64,000 nt of DNA from Papilionanthe hookeriana x Papilionanthe teres (GCA_022702705.1 CM040421.1:1984001-2048000), one strand, 5' to 3'. Positions 11,991 to 24,445 are shown, counted from the first letter of the stretch. The notes: generated from the sequence alone by a model not told the origin. A program made the numbers and translations.

Positions 11991-14121
11991 AATATAAAGA
12001 CATGAAGAATTCAAAAATAAATCTAAAATAACTTGAACACTATTCCAAACTTAAATCATTAATTTGAACTTAAATTTGAATCACAAATCATTAAATATCA
12101 TTTTGCCTCTTAGAGTTTTTACTATTATAACTCCTAAATAGAGTATCAAGTGAAATGACACTTCACTCATAAGGATATTCAAACATCCTAATTTACTAAG
12201 CAAGAAATAAAACTTAACTCGAACGCCCTGGATGATTAATTCACTTGAATAATAGAATTCATTTGGACTTAGGACAATTCCCGAAATATTGAAAAGATGT
12301 TTAAGATTCGTCTTAAGCACTTCCTCAATATGATGGAATGTCCTTAAGAACAAATTGAGCTTAGTTGTTCTTTGGTGAAGAAAATCATCCTTAAAACCAA
12401 AATCGAGGACCTAGACGTCATAGAGATGACTAGCCATAGGATTAGGAACTTGGTAGAAAACCATAACCTTTCCCTTAGCTTTACCTAGGAACTTACTTTA
12501 AATGCTTAAATATGCTAACTGTGTTTTAAGTGCAGCTTGGGATGACGGGAAGACCCTCCAAGTACGCTTTTATTTTATTGCGATTTACTTTACGGCAATT
12601 TATTTAATCGCATCGCACTTACTTTTCTTGCATGATAAACAACAGTTGCATGAAAACCTACACCTTTAGGACAGTAAACCAAAACCGAAACCCATAACTA
12701 AATTAAAAGACACTACAAGATAAAATTCACCTCCACAACATTTCAAAATATAAGACAACTCAAAATTTAATCACAAAATGTAACAACAAAACTACAACTA
12801 CAACTAAATTAAAACGTCTCATCGAATGATCGGGAATACCTCGGATGATGTAACCCACGTGTTGCTAACGGGATTTCCCACGGTCTAAATGAAAGTGCGG
12901 AACTCATTTAGTTGAGTTTAGCAAATTCATCCGGACTAAGTGAATTCGATGAAAATAACTAGTGTCGGGATGACGGAACCGTGGGATCTTAATCGGTTCC
13001 GTTTAATCAACTTTAAGATTTGTTTTAATTAAAACATAAAAAACACTTGGAAATTAAGACTTTCTTTAAACCGAACACTTCTCTCATCTCCCGATTTATG
13101 ATTTCTAAAACTAAACCTCTGCAACAACAAGGAGCTCGGAGCTCGGTGGGCAAAGACGGCCATGGTCGTCAAGAAACCGAAATCCGCATCGACAAAACTT
13201 TCTTAAAATTAAATAACCAAGCCATAGGACTTCGAGGTAGTTTGCTCTAGGCAACATAAATCCTCAACTCTTCGTTAGGCATTTGCATGATCATATCATG
13301 TAAATTAAGCCCTAACCGGTCTTAGGATTTCCGAGGTAGTCGTTCGATACGATATAAACCCTCACATCTTCGAGGCTATTTGTATGATTTTATCATACGA
13401 ATATAAGTCCTAACTAATTAAAACTGGCAGGATCAAAATACTAAATAAACATTATGACCTTCCTAAATTCAAGCCAAACAATAGGATAGTCGGGAAATTA
13501 CCGTGAGTTCGCTTTGGATCCGTGATTTCTCCTACCCTTCTTCCTTTGGACTCCTAAAATAAAATGTTCCAAATTTGATCCATTCCCTATTGAAATTCCA
13601 AAATTCAATCCCTTGAAAACTTAAAATTTGAGATTCTTGAGAGCAGAACTACTTATTATTATCGAGAGTTTTCTTAGGTGATTTCCGTCACTTAAGATGT
13701 AATTAACTATAGGGGCTTGCCCTTATAGGAAACTTTAAGAACCCAGGTAATATAAACCCTGTTTAATGTTTTCATATTAAACAGGGGAACTTGTCGGCTT
13801 ATAAAATTGGTTCGCGTGACCAAACGGATGTCACAAATCTCCTAGTTTATTTAATCGAGCCCCATCATCAAGCAAGGTGTCTATTCTTGGGAATAGATAC
13901 ACGGCTTATGGTGCGGTGCTTGTTTATATAAACTTTTTGGGATGTGAGATCGGTTTGATTTCATATCTTAAAACTTTTAAACTTAAAATTACTTTCAAAA
14001 TCAAATGTTATCTTTTAAACTATACATTTAAATTAAATTTAAAATATAAAAAATTCGCCGACAATTTCTGTAGGCGACTCCCTTTTCAAAATAAAACACA
14101 CAACCTAAAAATATGCCGACA

Positions 14122-14126
14122 AGCCG
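14122..14126. repeat. Target-site duplication of solo LTR A, right copy
   Basis: AGCCG is identical to 6613-6617. Beyond it the Athila-like LTR ends (CCACATCA, 14127-14134). Confidence 0.9.
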
Positions 14127-14140
14127 CCACATCAAGTTTT

Positions 14141-14157
14141 TGGCACCGTTGCTGGGG
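14141..14157 (+). other. Primer-binding site of the Athila-like element
   Basis: TGGCACCGTTGCTGGGG differs by two transitions from the complement of the plant tRNA-Asp 3' end (TGGCGCCGTTGCCGGGG), the usual Athila primer site. It starts six bases after the LTR end CA at 14134. Confidence 0.85.
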
Positions 14158-14195
14158 AGGCAATAGTAAATTAGTAGTAACTGAAAATCTTTACT

Positions 14196-14897
14196 TTGTA
14201 TTTGTGTATGCGTAGTGTTGGATTTAAAGGTTTAATACCATACGATTCAGAGTTAGAACACACCATTAGAAAAATTGGAAAACATGAAAAAGAATTTAAA
14301 ATTTTGAGCAAAATGGCGAACAATCTCGATAATCAAAGAAATGAAAATGAACATCAACCTAGACCTTTAAGAGATTATGCGAACCCTACAGCAGATGAAA
14401 TTCATTTAACTATTCAAAATCCTGATGTAGCTGCTAATTTATTTGAGCTTAAACCTATTATTATCCAAATGGTACAAAATAATCAATTTGGTGGTACACC
14501 AAATGAAAATCCTAACTTACATCTTGCTAGTTTTCTAGAACTGTGTGCTACATTTAAATATGATGGAGTGTCTAACGATACTGTCATGCTTAAACTTTTT
14601 CCTTTTTTACTAAGGGATAAAGCTAAGGCGTGATTAAATTCATTAGCATATGGACCTATCAGAACTTCGGGAAAACCATCAAAAAAATTTTTATCCAAAT
14701 ATTTCCCTCCATAAAAAACTGCTAAGCTTAGAAACAATATTACATATTTATGTCAGTTTGAAGGGGAATCAGTATATGAAGCTTGGGAAAGTTTTAAAGA
14801 TCTTCTTAGGAAGTGTCAACATCATGCTTTACCAGATTGGTTAATAATTCAAACATTTTATAATGGATTAGTGGGATCTCTTAGATTGATTATTAAT
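14196..14897 (+). pseudogene. Athila-like gag, N-terminal part (broken)
   Basis: Gag forms the virus-like particle that packages retrotransposon RNA in the cytoplasm. The frame contains the Athila hallmarks LRDYANPTADEI, a Phe/Leu-rich capsid core with SFLELCATFKYDG and LFPFLLRDKAKA, then YLCQFEGESVYEAW and QTFYNGL near the break. A TGA replaces the conserved Trp after DKAKA (14631-14633). Another stop (TAA) follows the Phe-Pro-Pro of the FFPP-type motif. The reading then stops at 14897 where solo LTR B is inserted, and the same protein resumes at 21396. The first ATG at 14196 is the start of the open frame; homology begins by about 14235 (LIPYDSELE). Confidence 0.85.
14893..14897. repeat. 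Target-site duplication of solo LTR B, left copy (mutated)
   Basis: TTAAT here corresponds to TTGAC at 21396-21400. The two differences are G to A and C to T, as expected from cytosine deamination on either strand. Removing one copy restores the gag reading frame. Confidence 0.6.
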
Positions 14898-14930
14898 TGT
14901 CGGTCGTGGGAGTGTGTTTTGGATTTGATT

Positions 14931-14933
<3 letters not shown>

Positions 14934-14986
<53 letters not shown>
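14934..14986. repeat. (TA)n microsatellite
   Basis: About 25 uninterrupted TA units lie close to the left end of solo LTR B. The other LTRs lack it at this place, so it is probably a later expansion. Confidence 0.95.
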
Positions 14987-14988
<2 letters not shown>

Positions 14989-16408
14989 GAAAATATAACT
15001 TTAATTTTAAAATATAAAATTAAACTGATCCCATATAATTAATAGTTTAAATAATTGAGCACTTCACCACAAGACATATATCTATCCCGAAGAATAGATA
15101 CATTGCTTAGTGGTGAGGCTTCATCAAATAAACTAAAAAATTCATGACATCCATTTGATCTACAAACCATTTATGTTGACCAATAATTTCCCTTATCTAA
15201 TATGAAGGAATTAGATAGGGTTTATATTAATATGGGGTCTTTAAGTTTCCTATAGGGGCAAGCCCCTATATTTAATTTCATCTTAGATAACCAAAGTCAC
15301 CTAAGAAAACTCTTGATAAAGATCACAAAATATTGTATTCATGACTTCCAAAAGGTAGGATCTTCAAGAAAATGTGATAGTAGAAAATTTAATAGGTGAG
15401 TAGCTCAAATTTCAGAATATTTATCATGGGAATCCAAATGAAGAGAAAGCTAGGGGAAGAACATAGATCCAGAGGAATCTTGGTACCTTCCCAACTAACC
15501 TATGATTTGGCTTCGATTTGAGATATTTATTTGATGTTTCATCTTGCCAATTTTATTACTTAAGGCTTACATTCGCTCGATATAAATCTTGAGAATAGCC
15601 TGAAAGATATGAGGATTTATGTCATATCTGATGACAACCTCAGAATCCTAAGGCGAGTTAGAGCTTATATTACACATGGTGCAAAGGCCTAAAGAGACAA
15701 AGTGAGGGTTTATGCTGCATTAGGCAAGCTACCTCGAAGTCCTATGGCTTTTTGTTTAATTCTAAGGAGTTTCGCTATTGAAGATGGCCGTGCTGCCTAC
15801 TATGCTTGATCCAAACTCCTTGTCGTAGCAGGTTCAGTTTAAAGAAGTAACAATTAAAGAGAAAAGAGAAGTATCGTGTTTTGGAAATTTTTGAATTGAT
15901 GTGTTTTAATGTCTTATTTAGAGGAATATTAATGTTGATTATAGCGACACTGGTTAGAATTCCACGGTTCCCTCATTCTACACTACTATTTTTGGATTCA
16001 CTTAGTCCAGATGAATTTACTAAACCCAACTTAATGAGTTCCATACTTTCATTTAGACCGTGAGAAATCTTGTTAGCAGCCTTAGGTTGCATCCTTAGAG
16101 GTATTCCTGATCATCCGATAGAGTCATTTTAATTTAGTTACAATTGTAATTTTTGTTTTGTTTGTGATTAAATTTTGAGTTTTCTTATATTGTGACTGTT
16201 GTGGTGGTGAATTTTATCTTGTTTTGTTTTAGTTTTAATTTTGGTTTTGTTTTTGTGACTATCCTAAAAGTTCTGGTTTTCATGCAGGGCAACATTTGTT
16301 GTTTATCATGCAGACTTGTAATCACGAAAAGTAAAGTAAAAGAAGTACTGAAAAGAAGGTACTGTAAACTTGTAAAAGTGTACCTATCGAGTCTTCTTGT
16401 TCCCCCAC

Positions 16409-19094
16409 CTGAAACTTTAGTATCTTGCAATAAACATTTATAATTTACAGGGAAATAAAAGCAAATAGATAGGTTCGTCACTAACCTACAAAACCTTATG
16501 TCATAACTTCGTGGGTCCTATTCATTCTTTTTGAGAAATATTTTCCTTTAATAAGTGTGATAGGCTCAGTGGTCCTACAGGATGTCCATAATACTTGTGA
16601 AAAGGTCTAGGGGATACCTAGATATTTCACTACCCTTTTGAACTTTCTTGAGTTCATTTTGAGCTTATCATAGTTATTAAATAATTCATCCATTTCATAC
16701 CCTTATGCTTAGTGAATTAATGTTTTAATTGTCCCAAATAGTGAGGTAAATATCACTTAGATATTTAATTTCAGATCTATGTAAGTGGTGGCCCCTATGG
16801 GCAACTTAACTTATGAAAGAATTTAACCAATTTTGATGGATTTGTAGTGTTTCAAATGTATTTTAAAATTAACTGTGTTTTTCTTTTCTAAACCTCATTA
16901 ATTAATTTGATTAAGCCTAGTCTCACTACCAAGCCCTTAAGACTTTAATGGGCATATTTGTAAATTTTAGAAGATTTTAGTTATATAACTATGATTCTTA
17001 TCAAATTAATGAATTATCAATGAACCATTGATTAGGAGTTTTAAATCATTAAATATCACATTCCCAAGATAAAACCCCTAGCCTTAAGAATCTTTTCGTT
17101 TAATTTTCTTCCAAATTAAAATAACTAAAAAAATTGTCAATTTATCCTTTAATATGACATAAGTGAAATTGGTTTCTACCACTTATCCCTTATATGTTTC
17201 AATCATTCTAACATATTTATTAAGATTCTTCATTGACCATTTCCCATTATAATTGTGCCTAATATTTATTAAGGCTAAATTCTTTAAAATTATATTTTTC
17301 CCCCTCTAAACCTTATCACTTCATAATTCATTAAATTTAATTCAAGTGACTTCCAAAACTTTATGCCACCCCACCCATGGGTCAATTAAAGCATTAGAGG
17401 AGAAAATGTGATTTTTATTGATTTAATTTAATTTATATATTTATTTTTTCATGCAAAATAGGGATTTTCAAAGGAAATTTAATAACTTAGTCAAAACAAA
17501 GTTTCTGTCCTTAAGAAAATTATTGGAGGTTCACATAGACCAGAGAATCACTTGGACTAAATTTCATGATTTTTTGAATTTTAATTTAATTATTATAATT
17601 ATTTTAATTTTTGGAGTATTAATTAAATATAAAATATTATTTAATTGAAAATTAAGTTTTATATTTTTCTTAAATCTCTCTGAGGTTAAGAAACCCAAAG
17701 TACTAAATTTTATATTTTTGTGATTTATATTTTAATTATTATAATTATTTTAGTGAGAAATTAGGGAAATTCCATTTTTAGCCTTTAAAAATAATTTTAA
17801 CCCTTTCAAATTTAATATTTTTATATATAGAGATAGGAAAATTTTTCCAATTGTTCCTAAATAATTAGGAGACAATTTAGAACATTTCCATCAATTTTAT
17901 TAATTTTGTAGAATTTATTAAATTTTAATTATTTAATTAATAAAATAATGTTTAAAAAATTAAAATTTTATTTTAATTACAATTTTATTTTTAGAGACTC
18001 CTCTGATCATAGAGAACTCCCAAAATTAATTTGGTAATTTTTTGAAATGTAATTTAATTATTACAATTGTATAAGTATTCGAAAATGTGTTTTAACTTGG
18101 AAAATTTATTTAAGTATTTAAATTAACTCCAATTGAATTAAAATTTTTATGGGGAGTTCTTCTAACTTTAAATTAAAATAGAGAGTGATTTTTAGTTTAA
18201 TTTCATTTATATTTAATTCAATTTATTTTTATTTTAGCTTTATGATTTAATTACCATTAGGGTTATTCTTAACGAGTTAAACCAAGTTTATATTTTTATA
18301 TGTTCCTTTAGTCAAAGTGAACCTAAAAATTTTAGTTTGGAGTTTTCTGATAAATATTTTAAATATTATAATTTTTATACCAAAACAGACACATACAACT
18401 TGAAAAATAGGGATCTCATCATAGAGATCTTACCTGACCTTGGAAAAATTAGGAAAGATCCTCCATGATAGAGGGAACAAGATCTCCAAAGATGAAGTCA
18501 TGATGAAGTGTCTATGCAAATGAAGAATCAAAATACTTAGAACATTAATTAATAATTAAAAATAAAATATACATGAAATAATCTTGAAATAAATTCCAAA
18601 TTATTCTCTTCTGTTCATTGAGCATGAAGATATTTTTTTTTTATTTTTCTAATGTGTCTACACCAAGTTATGATTTTTTAAAGTTCCACTAATTTAAATA
18701 AATCAAAATATCCATATTTTTCCACTTAACCACGTCGGCGCCAACTCATCCTACGGCGCGTCGAAAGACCATGCGGCGCTTCCTAATTTGACCCCGCCTT
18801 CAGACTCAGCCTCCTCCTTATGCACCATGCTCCTGTCGGACTTAATCATGGTCGTCCAAGTAAAACACGCCCGATCCAATGGCTCTTGGTCTTTGTCCCC
18901 AACTGGTTCATCCCGTAAGCAGTCCACCTTCTAACCTTAAGATCTTAAGCTAGACTCAACTAAATCACATGGGATTTGTTTCTATAGACTCATCTGACCT
19001 TGAATAATCTATCTATACAGCTTATACGGTATAAAATACAACACGAATGTATGGAGGACGAAGAATAGCTCGGGAGGAAGGTGAAGTTCAATAC
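16409..19094 (-). other. Predicted leader intron inside solo LTR B
   Basis: On the minus strand the donor-like ACAAAG|GTATTG is at 19094 and the acceptor-like AAAGTTTCAG ends at 16409, giving 2.7 kb. Both occupy the places of the signals in the other LTRs. The acceptor has drifted in sequence but keeps TTCAG. Confidence 0.4.
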
Positions 19095-19520
19095 CTTTGT
19101 CTGAGAGGGGAGGCCTCAATCAAATGGTTGTAGTAGCTTCGATTGGTCCCAATGAACCTTCAGATGAAGTATTTTGTTCTAGTGAAATGTCTGGACCCAA
19201 GTTCGACCAGACTCGATTTCAGGTGTTGATTAAATTCAGGTATAGAGGCCCTCTTTGATGGGGCTTTTATGGGGGAACTTCTTCTTTCGTTGTCGTGAAG
19301 GTGTGGGCACAATTAATTTGATTTTGGTTGAGTGTATGGCTGTGGTGAAATGTTACCTGGTTTTGGCTTAATTTTGAGCTAAAAAATTGAGCTCAAGCAG
19401 TGAGGGAGTTGGCTATGAAATGGTTGGGTTGGCCTTATGGGATCTCTGGGAAGATCTGGAAGCAATTTGATTGAGTCTCCTTAATAAGATTTTAACACCA
19501 TTTGTTGGCCATGGAGAGCT

Positions 19521-19530
19521 CTATTTATGG
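19521..19530 (-). promoter_or_regulatory. TATA box of solo LTR B
   Basis: CCATAAATAG on the minus strand, followed by GAGCTC. It has the same relative position as the TATA-like boxes of the sister LTRs, about 430 bp before the donor-like site. Confidence 0.55.
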
Positions 19531-21395
19531 CCATGGCCATTGGGCTGAGCTCAGGGCTTGCTGGTGGGTGGAATCAACTGCTTAGGTGGAAAGTAGAAGA
19601 GCTTCAGTGGCAATTTAGGGCTTGACACATTAGATGGGTTAATTGGGTGAAGAATCAAGTGGGGTGGCTCTCAGTTCTGGCTCCTCCGGAGACTAGGCCG
19701 GCCGGCTAGGCGAGGGGAGGTGGCCAGAGGTCAGGTGAGCCAAAGGCAGGTCATAGGTGGGGTGAGCTTAAGTGGTTAAGTGCTCATTACAAATCTATTT
19801 AAGTGTTACCCATGTAAGGGAGGGGATCCCCTAAATCATGGGACCATTGGTCCATGGATCCACTAGAGTAGGCTAGGTGGATCTAGCATAGTCCTAGGGG
19901 TCCAATAGCTGGCTATGGTGAGCTTGGTTTGGTCACATTTGGCTTGATTTGGTTAATTTGGCTCATCATTTTAATTTGGGTTACTTGGTTTCAAGTTATG
20001 TTTGCTTGGGTTTAAGCTTGCGTTGAGTTCAATTGATTGTTCAATACGCTTTGAATGATTGTCATGAAGAGACTTGGAGTGGTTTTCAATAGGTTTGGGG
20101 GATCAGTTTGGCTTGATTTAGGTATTTTGTCAATTTTGGGCATGTTGGGTTAGCTTGAGTTTAGGTTTGTCTAGTTGGGTCAAAGGCCAATTGATGGTTT
20201 CAAATGGTGTATGGGGATGTTAGGAAGAGTTCTTGATATTAATTTTGGTGGAAATTTTAGGGTTAGGGCATTCAATTTTGAGGATTTTGGACATGTGACA
20301 CATTGGGGAAATTTTGGGGATTTTTGGAATGGGTTGGATTTGTGCAAGGCTTGAGCTCAAAATTGGATCAATTGGTTGTTCAATTGGGTGTAGGGGAATG
20401 TTGTGAAGAGTTTGGGATTCAAAATTGGGGGAAATTGATTGACATTGGATTCAATTTAGGGAATTGGGCCACAGGGCCAAAATTGGGGCTTTTTGGTTTG
20501 AGTTTAAATTGAACTCAAATGTGGGTCAGATTAAATTTGGTTTAGGATGAGGTAAGGAATTGTGAATTAAAGTTTGGAATTCAAATTGAAGAGGATTGAA
20601 GTCAATTTCGTGGATATTTGGGGTGATCTGGGCACTTTGGGCCTTAAAGGGAAAATTTAGGGCTTTTGCTCAAATTTGGAAAATTTGATCAAATAAAGTG
20701 GTTTAAATTGAAATTGGGAATATTTGGAGAGTATTTAGAATTTTTTGGCTAGGAGGGGCATTTTGGTAATTTTGGGAATCTTGGAAGATTTGAGATTTTT
20801 TGGGTATTTTGAGTGGTGAGGAATGTTTTGGGATGTTTTTTGGGAGGTTTTGGTAATTTTGGTTGATTTTTGGAATTTTGGGAAAAATTGGGGTTTTAGG
20901 GGTAATTTGGTCAGTTGGTGGAGTTTAGGGGCAAATTGGTCAAAAGTTTAGATTTTTGGTTAAATTTGGAGTTGAGTGAGGTTGATATCCCATTTGAGCC
21001 TTGGACTAATGGAATCCCCATTTGGATCCTCTATGTGTTGGTACTAGTCAAGCCCTAGCCTGGGGCTAAGAGCTTGGGGAAACCACCTACATGAGTTTCC
21101 AAATGAGTAGGGGATCAAGTGTGGAGAAGTTACCACCCATAGTAAGTCCTAAGGCTTAACCATCATATAGGGAACTCCCATTGAGCTTCCTAATGGTTGG
21201 TCTCATCCTCTTAAGCATTTAGAGGTTAGACTTTAAGCATTTGAAAACTTCAAGTAAAGCAGAGAGGTGTTTTGAATTTCTATAAGGTGAGGGCTCCATT
21301 GCTAGTCCTCTAAGATAGTCACCAGGAAAGTCCTATGATTAGATACTAGGCTATTCTAATGAAAGACTAGACCTCAACCAAAAGTGTGGTCAACA

Positions 21396-22220
21396 TTGAC
21401 GCTGCTGCTGGTGGATCATTAATGTCAAAACCTTTTGACGAGGTAAATTCTTTTATTGAAGAAATGACTACTAACAAATTTCAATCGCCATCAGAATGGG
21501 TAAATGCAAAAAGAGTAGCTAGTATTCATGATTCTAATGTAATATCTATGTTGGCTTCTCAAATTGCTGCGATTTCAAAGAAAATAGATTAATTCAGAAT
21601 GAACTATTCTCAAACGCCTCAGGTGTTAAAGGAAAACTCAATGGGACAAATAGTAGATTCCCAATCATCTTATGAGACTTTAAATGCTATAAATCCTAGC
21701 AATTCTTATGCTAATTATTATACTCCAGGTTGGAAGAGCCACCCAAACTTAACTGGAATAATAACACTGCTGCAGTTAACTCACAGTGAGGGAAAAATTC
21801 TGTGAACCCATTAGGAAATTCGAACAACCAGGGAATCATAAATTATAGACCTTCTTATCCTCCAGGATTCAATAATAACCCACAATTCAAGGAGAAGATG
21901 TTGTCTATGGAAGAGTTGATATTAAATATGGGTAATCAATTGCAAAGTCAAGGGAATTAGTTGCAAAGTCAAGGGACCCAATTGCAAAGTCAATGAACTG
22001 CTATTAAAAGATTGAAAATAAATTGGTGAATATTGCTACTGCACTTAGTAGTAGAGATTCTGGAACTTTCGCTAGTAATATTGAGATTAACCCAAAGGAT
22101 AAAATAAAGAACAAATTAAGGCTATACAGTTAAAAAGTGGAAAAGAATTAAAATTTAGGGTACAAAAAGACATCGAAGTTGAAAAAGAGAAGGTGGAAAC
22201 TGTTAATGGACATGATAACA
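21396..22220 (+). pseudogene. Athila-like gag, C-terminal part (broken)
   Basis: This continues the gag interrupted at 14897. It opens with the family motif IDAAAGG, followed by a Ser/Asn-rich stretch, YYTPGWKSHPN (the Athila NPGWRNHPN motif), PPGF and a heptad-rich tail with repeated QLQSQG units. Several in-frame stops (for example after QLQSQGN) and frameshifts break it. It ends in the conserved AIQLKSGKEL motif that in this family marks the approach to the protease. Confidence 0.85.
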
Positions 22221-22942
22221 TATATCCAAATTTATAATTTCTGCTTAAACAGATGAAAATTACCGTTAAAAGAGCACCACCACCGTTTCCTCAAAGATTG
22301 AAACGACAAAAGAGTGAAAAATAATTTTCAAAATTCCTTGAAATCCTTAAAAAGTTATCAGAAAACATCCCTTTTGTTAAAGCTTTAGAACAAATACCCA
22401 ATTATGTGAAGTTTATGAAGGATATATTAAATAAGAAAAAAGAAGTTTACAAATAATGAGACTGTTGCACTCAGTGAGGAGTGTAGTGCAATTATTTAGA
22501 AAAAGCTTTCTGAAAATCTTGAGGATCTTGGTAGCTTCACTATACATTGTGCTATTGGAGAAAAACTTTTTGGAAGAGCCTTATGCGATCTGGGAGCCAG
22601 CATTAATCTCATGCCTCTATCAACTTTCAAAGGGTTGGGAGTAGGAGAAAGTTCTCATACTTCAGTAACTCTTCAGTTAGCTAATCATTCTGTTACTTGT
22701 CCTAAAGGAGTTGTTGAAGACGTTTTAGTAAAGATTGATAAATTTATCTTCCCTGTGGATTTTATTATTTTAGATGTGGAGAACGATAAAGAAATTTCTA
22801 TAATTTTGGGAAAACCATTACTTGGGACTGGAAGAGCTATGATCAATGTTAAAAAAAGAGAATTAACTATAAGAGTTAATGATCAAGAAGTGACATTCAA
22901 TATATCAAAAGCTATGAAGTATCCAGTGATACACCTAAAATA
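22221..22942 (+). pseudogene. Athila-like protease region (broken), fused to LTR by deletion
   Basis: The retrotransposon aspartic protease cleaves Gag-Pol. Before it come PPPFPQRLK and the conserved block ending PNYVKFMKDIL. The active-site motif DLGASINLMP is at about 22590-22620 but split between frames. It is followed by LQLANHSVTCPKGVVEDVLVK, DFIILD and IILGKPLLGTGRAMI. The frame runs through NDQEVTFN to MKYP and then straight into the 3' LTR start. RT, RNase H and integrase are absent, so an internal deletion has removed most of pol. Confidence 0.85.
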
Positions 22943-23291
22943 TATAGTATTTCTATGTACATTTTTATACCTATTTTTGATGATATTGCACTTTAATGGA
23001 AGCTATTTTGTGTATATTCTTGCAGGTATGATTAAGTGGATGAATGTTATGAAAGAAGTGAAAAATGATCAAATTTAGAGCAAAAATGAAGAAAAATGAA
23101 GAAATTATCTGTGACGGCTAAGCGCCGGAACCCGAGCTTACGCGCCAAAGTCTTGCGGATATGCGCCTAGATTTGGAGCTTACACGCCAGATGAAGCGTG
23201 GCTAAGCGCTAGGATCTTACGCTTAAGCGCGAAGTTATAAAAGAGGAGTTATTTAATTTTGGTGCAATTTTGAAAAGGTTTTTGAGGCATA
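22943..23291 (+). mobile_element. Athila-like 3' LTR, first ~350 bp
   Basis: This aligns with the start of the 5' LTR copies at 3279 and 4107 (shared 'gatattgcactttaa', 'gcaggtatgat', 'tttttgaggca'). It differs in the middle, where GCGCCGG/GCTAAGCGC motifs replace the GCCGACGG motifs. It is cut at 23291 by the 5' LTR of element 1. The rest of this LTR should lie beyond the right end of elements 1 and 2, outside the window. Confidence 0.65.
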
Positions 23292-23323
23292 TGTTGACCT
23301 CATTTTTATAACGAGTCAATATT

Positions 23324-24445
23324 TTTTGACCTAAAAAGTCAACTTTGGTCAAAATGGTCAAACCAGACCCAATGACCAATCCTGTTTACCCAAAGGTCAA
23401 CCTTTTGACCTAAAAAGTCAACTTTGGTCAAAATGGTCAAACTAGACCCAATGACCAATCCTGTTGACCCCATAGGTCACCCTTTTGACCTAAAAAGTCA
23501 ACTTTGGTCAAAATGGTCAAACCAGACCCATTGACCAATCCTGTTGACCCCATAAGTCACCCTTTTGACCTAAAAAGTCAACTTTGGTCAAAATGGTCAA
23601 ACCAGACCCAATGACCAACCCTGTTGACCCCATAGGTTACCCTTTTGATCTAAAAAGTCAACTTTGGTCAAAATGGTCAAACTAGACCCAATGATCAATC
23701 CTGTTGACCCCATAGGTCACCCTTTTGACCTAAAAAGTCAACTTTGGTCAAAATGGTCAAACCAGACCCATAGATCAATCTCGTTGACCCCATAAGTCAC
23801 CCTTTTCGACCTAAAAAGTCAACTTTGGTCAAAATGGTCAAACCGCATCTAATGACTAACCCCGTTGACCCCATAGGTCACCCTTTTGATCTAAAAGTCA
23901 ACTTTGGTCAAAATGGTCAAACTAGACCCAATGACCAATCCTGTTGACCCCATAGGTCACCCTTTTGACCTAAAAAGTCAACTTTGGTCAAAATGGTCAA
24001 ATCAGACCCAATGACCAATCCCGTTGACCCCATAGGTCACCCTTTTGACCTAAAAAGTCAACTTTGGTCAAAATGGTCAAATCAGACCCAATGACCAATC
24101 CTGTTGACCCCATAAGTCAATCTTTTGACCTAAAAAGTCAACTTTGGTCAAAATGGTCAAACCAGACCCAATGACCAATCCTGTTAACCCATAGGTCACC
24201 CTTTTGACCTAAAAAGTCAACTTTGGTATAAATGGTCAAACCAGACCCAATGACCAATCCTGTTGACTCCATAGGTCAACCTTTTGACCTAAAAAGTCAA
24301 CTTTGGTCAAAATGGTCAAACCAGACCCAATGACCAACCCTGTTAACCCCATAGGCTACCCTTTTGACCTAAAAAGTCAACTTTGGTCAAATGAAAAAAC
24401 TAGACATAATGGCCAAACTCGTTGACCCCATAGGTCAACCCTTTG
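23324..24445 (+). repeat. 80-bp tandem array with dense W-box cores in U3
   Basis: About 14 units repeat every 80 bp (for example starts near 23401, 23481, 23561). Each holds about five TTGAC(C/T) cores on one or other strand: TTTTGACC, AAAGTCAA, two GGTCAAA, and TGTTGACC. The array lies about 1-2 kb upstream of the LTR TATA box at 25456, so it is in the promoter-bearing U3. TTGAC(C/T) is the W-box bound by WRKY factors. Binding is inferred from sequence alone. Confidence 0.9.

Larger units (their letters stand above)
9430..12535 (+). other. Predicted leader intron inside solo LTR A
   Basis: The donor-like AAAG|GTATGG at 9430 and the acceptor-like GTTTTAAGTGCAG at 12523-12535 are conserved in position and sequence in the other LTRs of the family. 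The resulting intron would be 3.1 kb. It contains the GC-rich island and the AAATT array. The call rests on comparison of copies within this window and not on transcripts. Confidence 0.5.
6618..14121 (+). mobile_element. Solo LTR A (7.5 kb) of a Tat/Ogre-like retrotransposon
   Basis: The segment begins TGTTGACCTC and ends TGCCGACA (TG...CA), flanked by a perfect 5-bp AGCCG duplication, and has no gag or pol. It is homologous along its whole length, in inverted orientation, to the LTR of element 2 at 40166-47554, and more distantly to 14898-21395 and 23292-30187. It is therefore a solo LTR left by recombination between the two LTRs of a full element. The + strand is the element's coding orientation. 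TATA box, donor-like and acceptor-like signals are listed separately. It lies 13 bp before the end of the Athila-like 5' LTR. Confidence 0.92.
14898..21395 (-). mobile_element. Solo LTR B (6.5 kb) of the Tat/Ogre-like family
   Basis: It begins TGTCGG and ends GTCAACA, so the element orientation is minus (TGTTGACC...CCGACA). It interrupts the Athila-like gag, whose reading frame continues exactly on the other side. Homologous landmarks shared with the other LTRs include the 'taggggcaagcccctata' block near 15260, the 'cctcgaagtcctatggctt' block near 15735, a GC-rich island at 18720-18910 and the GGTCAACA end. It is more diverged than solo LTR A and has no coding region of its own. Confidence 0.88.

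Noticed and set aside
16185..16481. Overlapping frames on both strands (98 and 83 aa)
   Set aside because: They lie in the U5 part of solo LTR B, are low in complexity, and the equivalent place in the other LTRs is not open.
17451..17648. Similar 64-74 aa frames (10861 minus, 17451, 43088, 63546)
   Set aside because: They look like a repeated small gene, but they are the same LTR segment in four copies. They differ by indels and stops and are explained by shared LTR ancestry.
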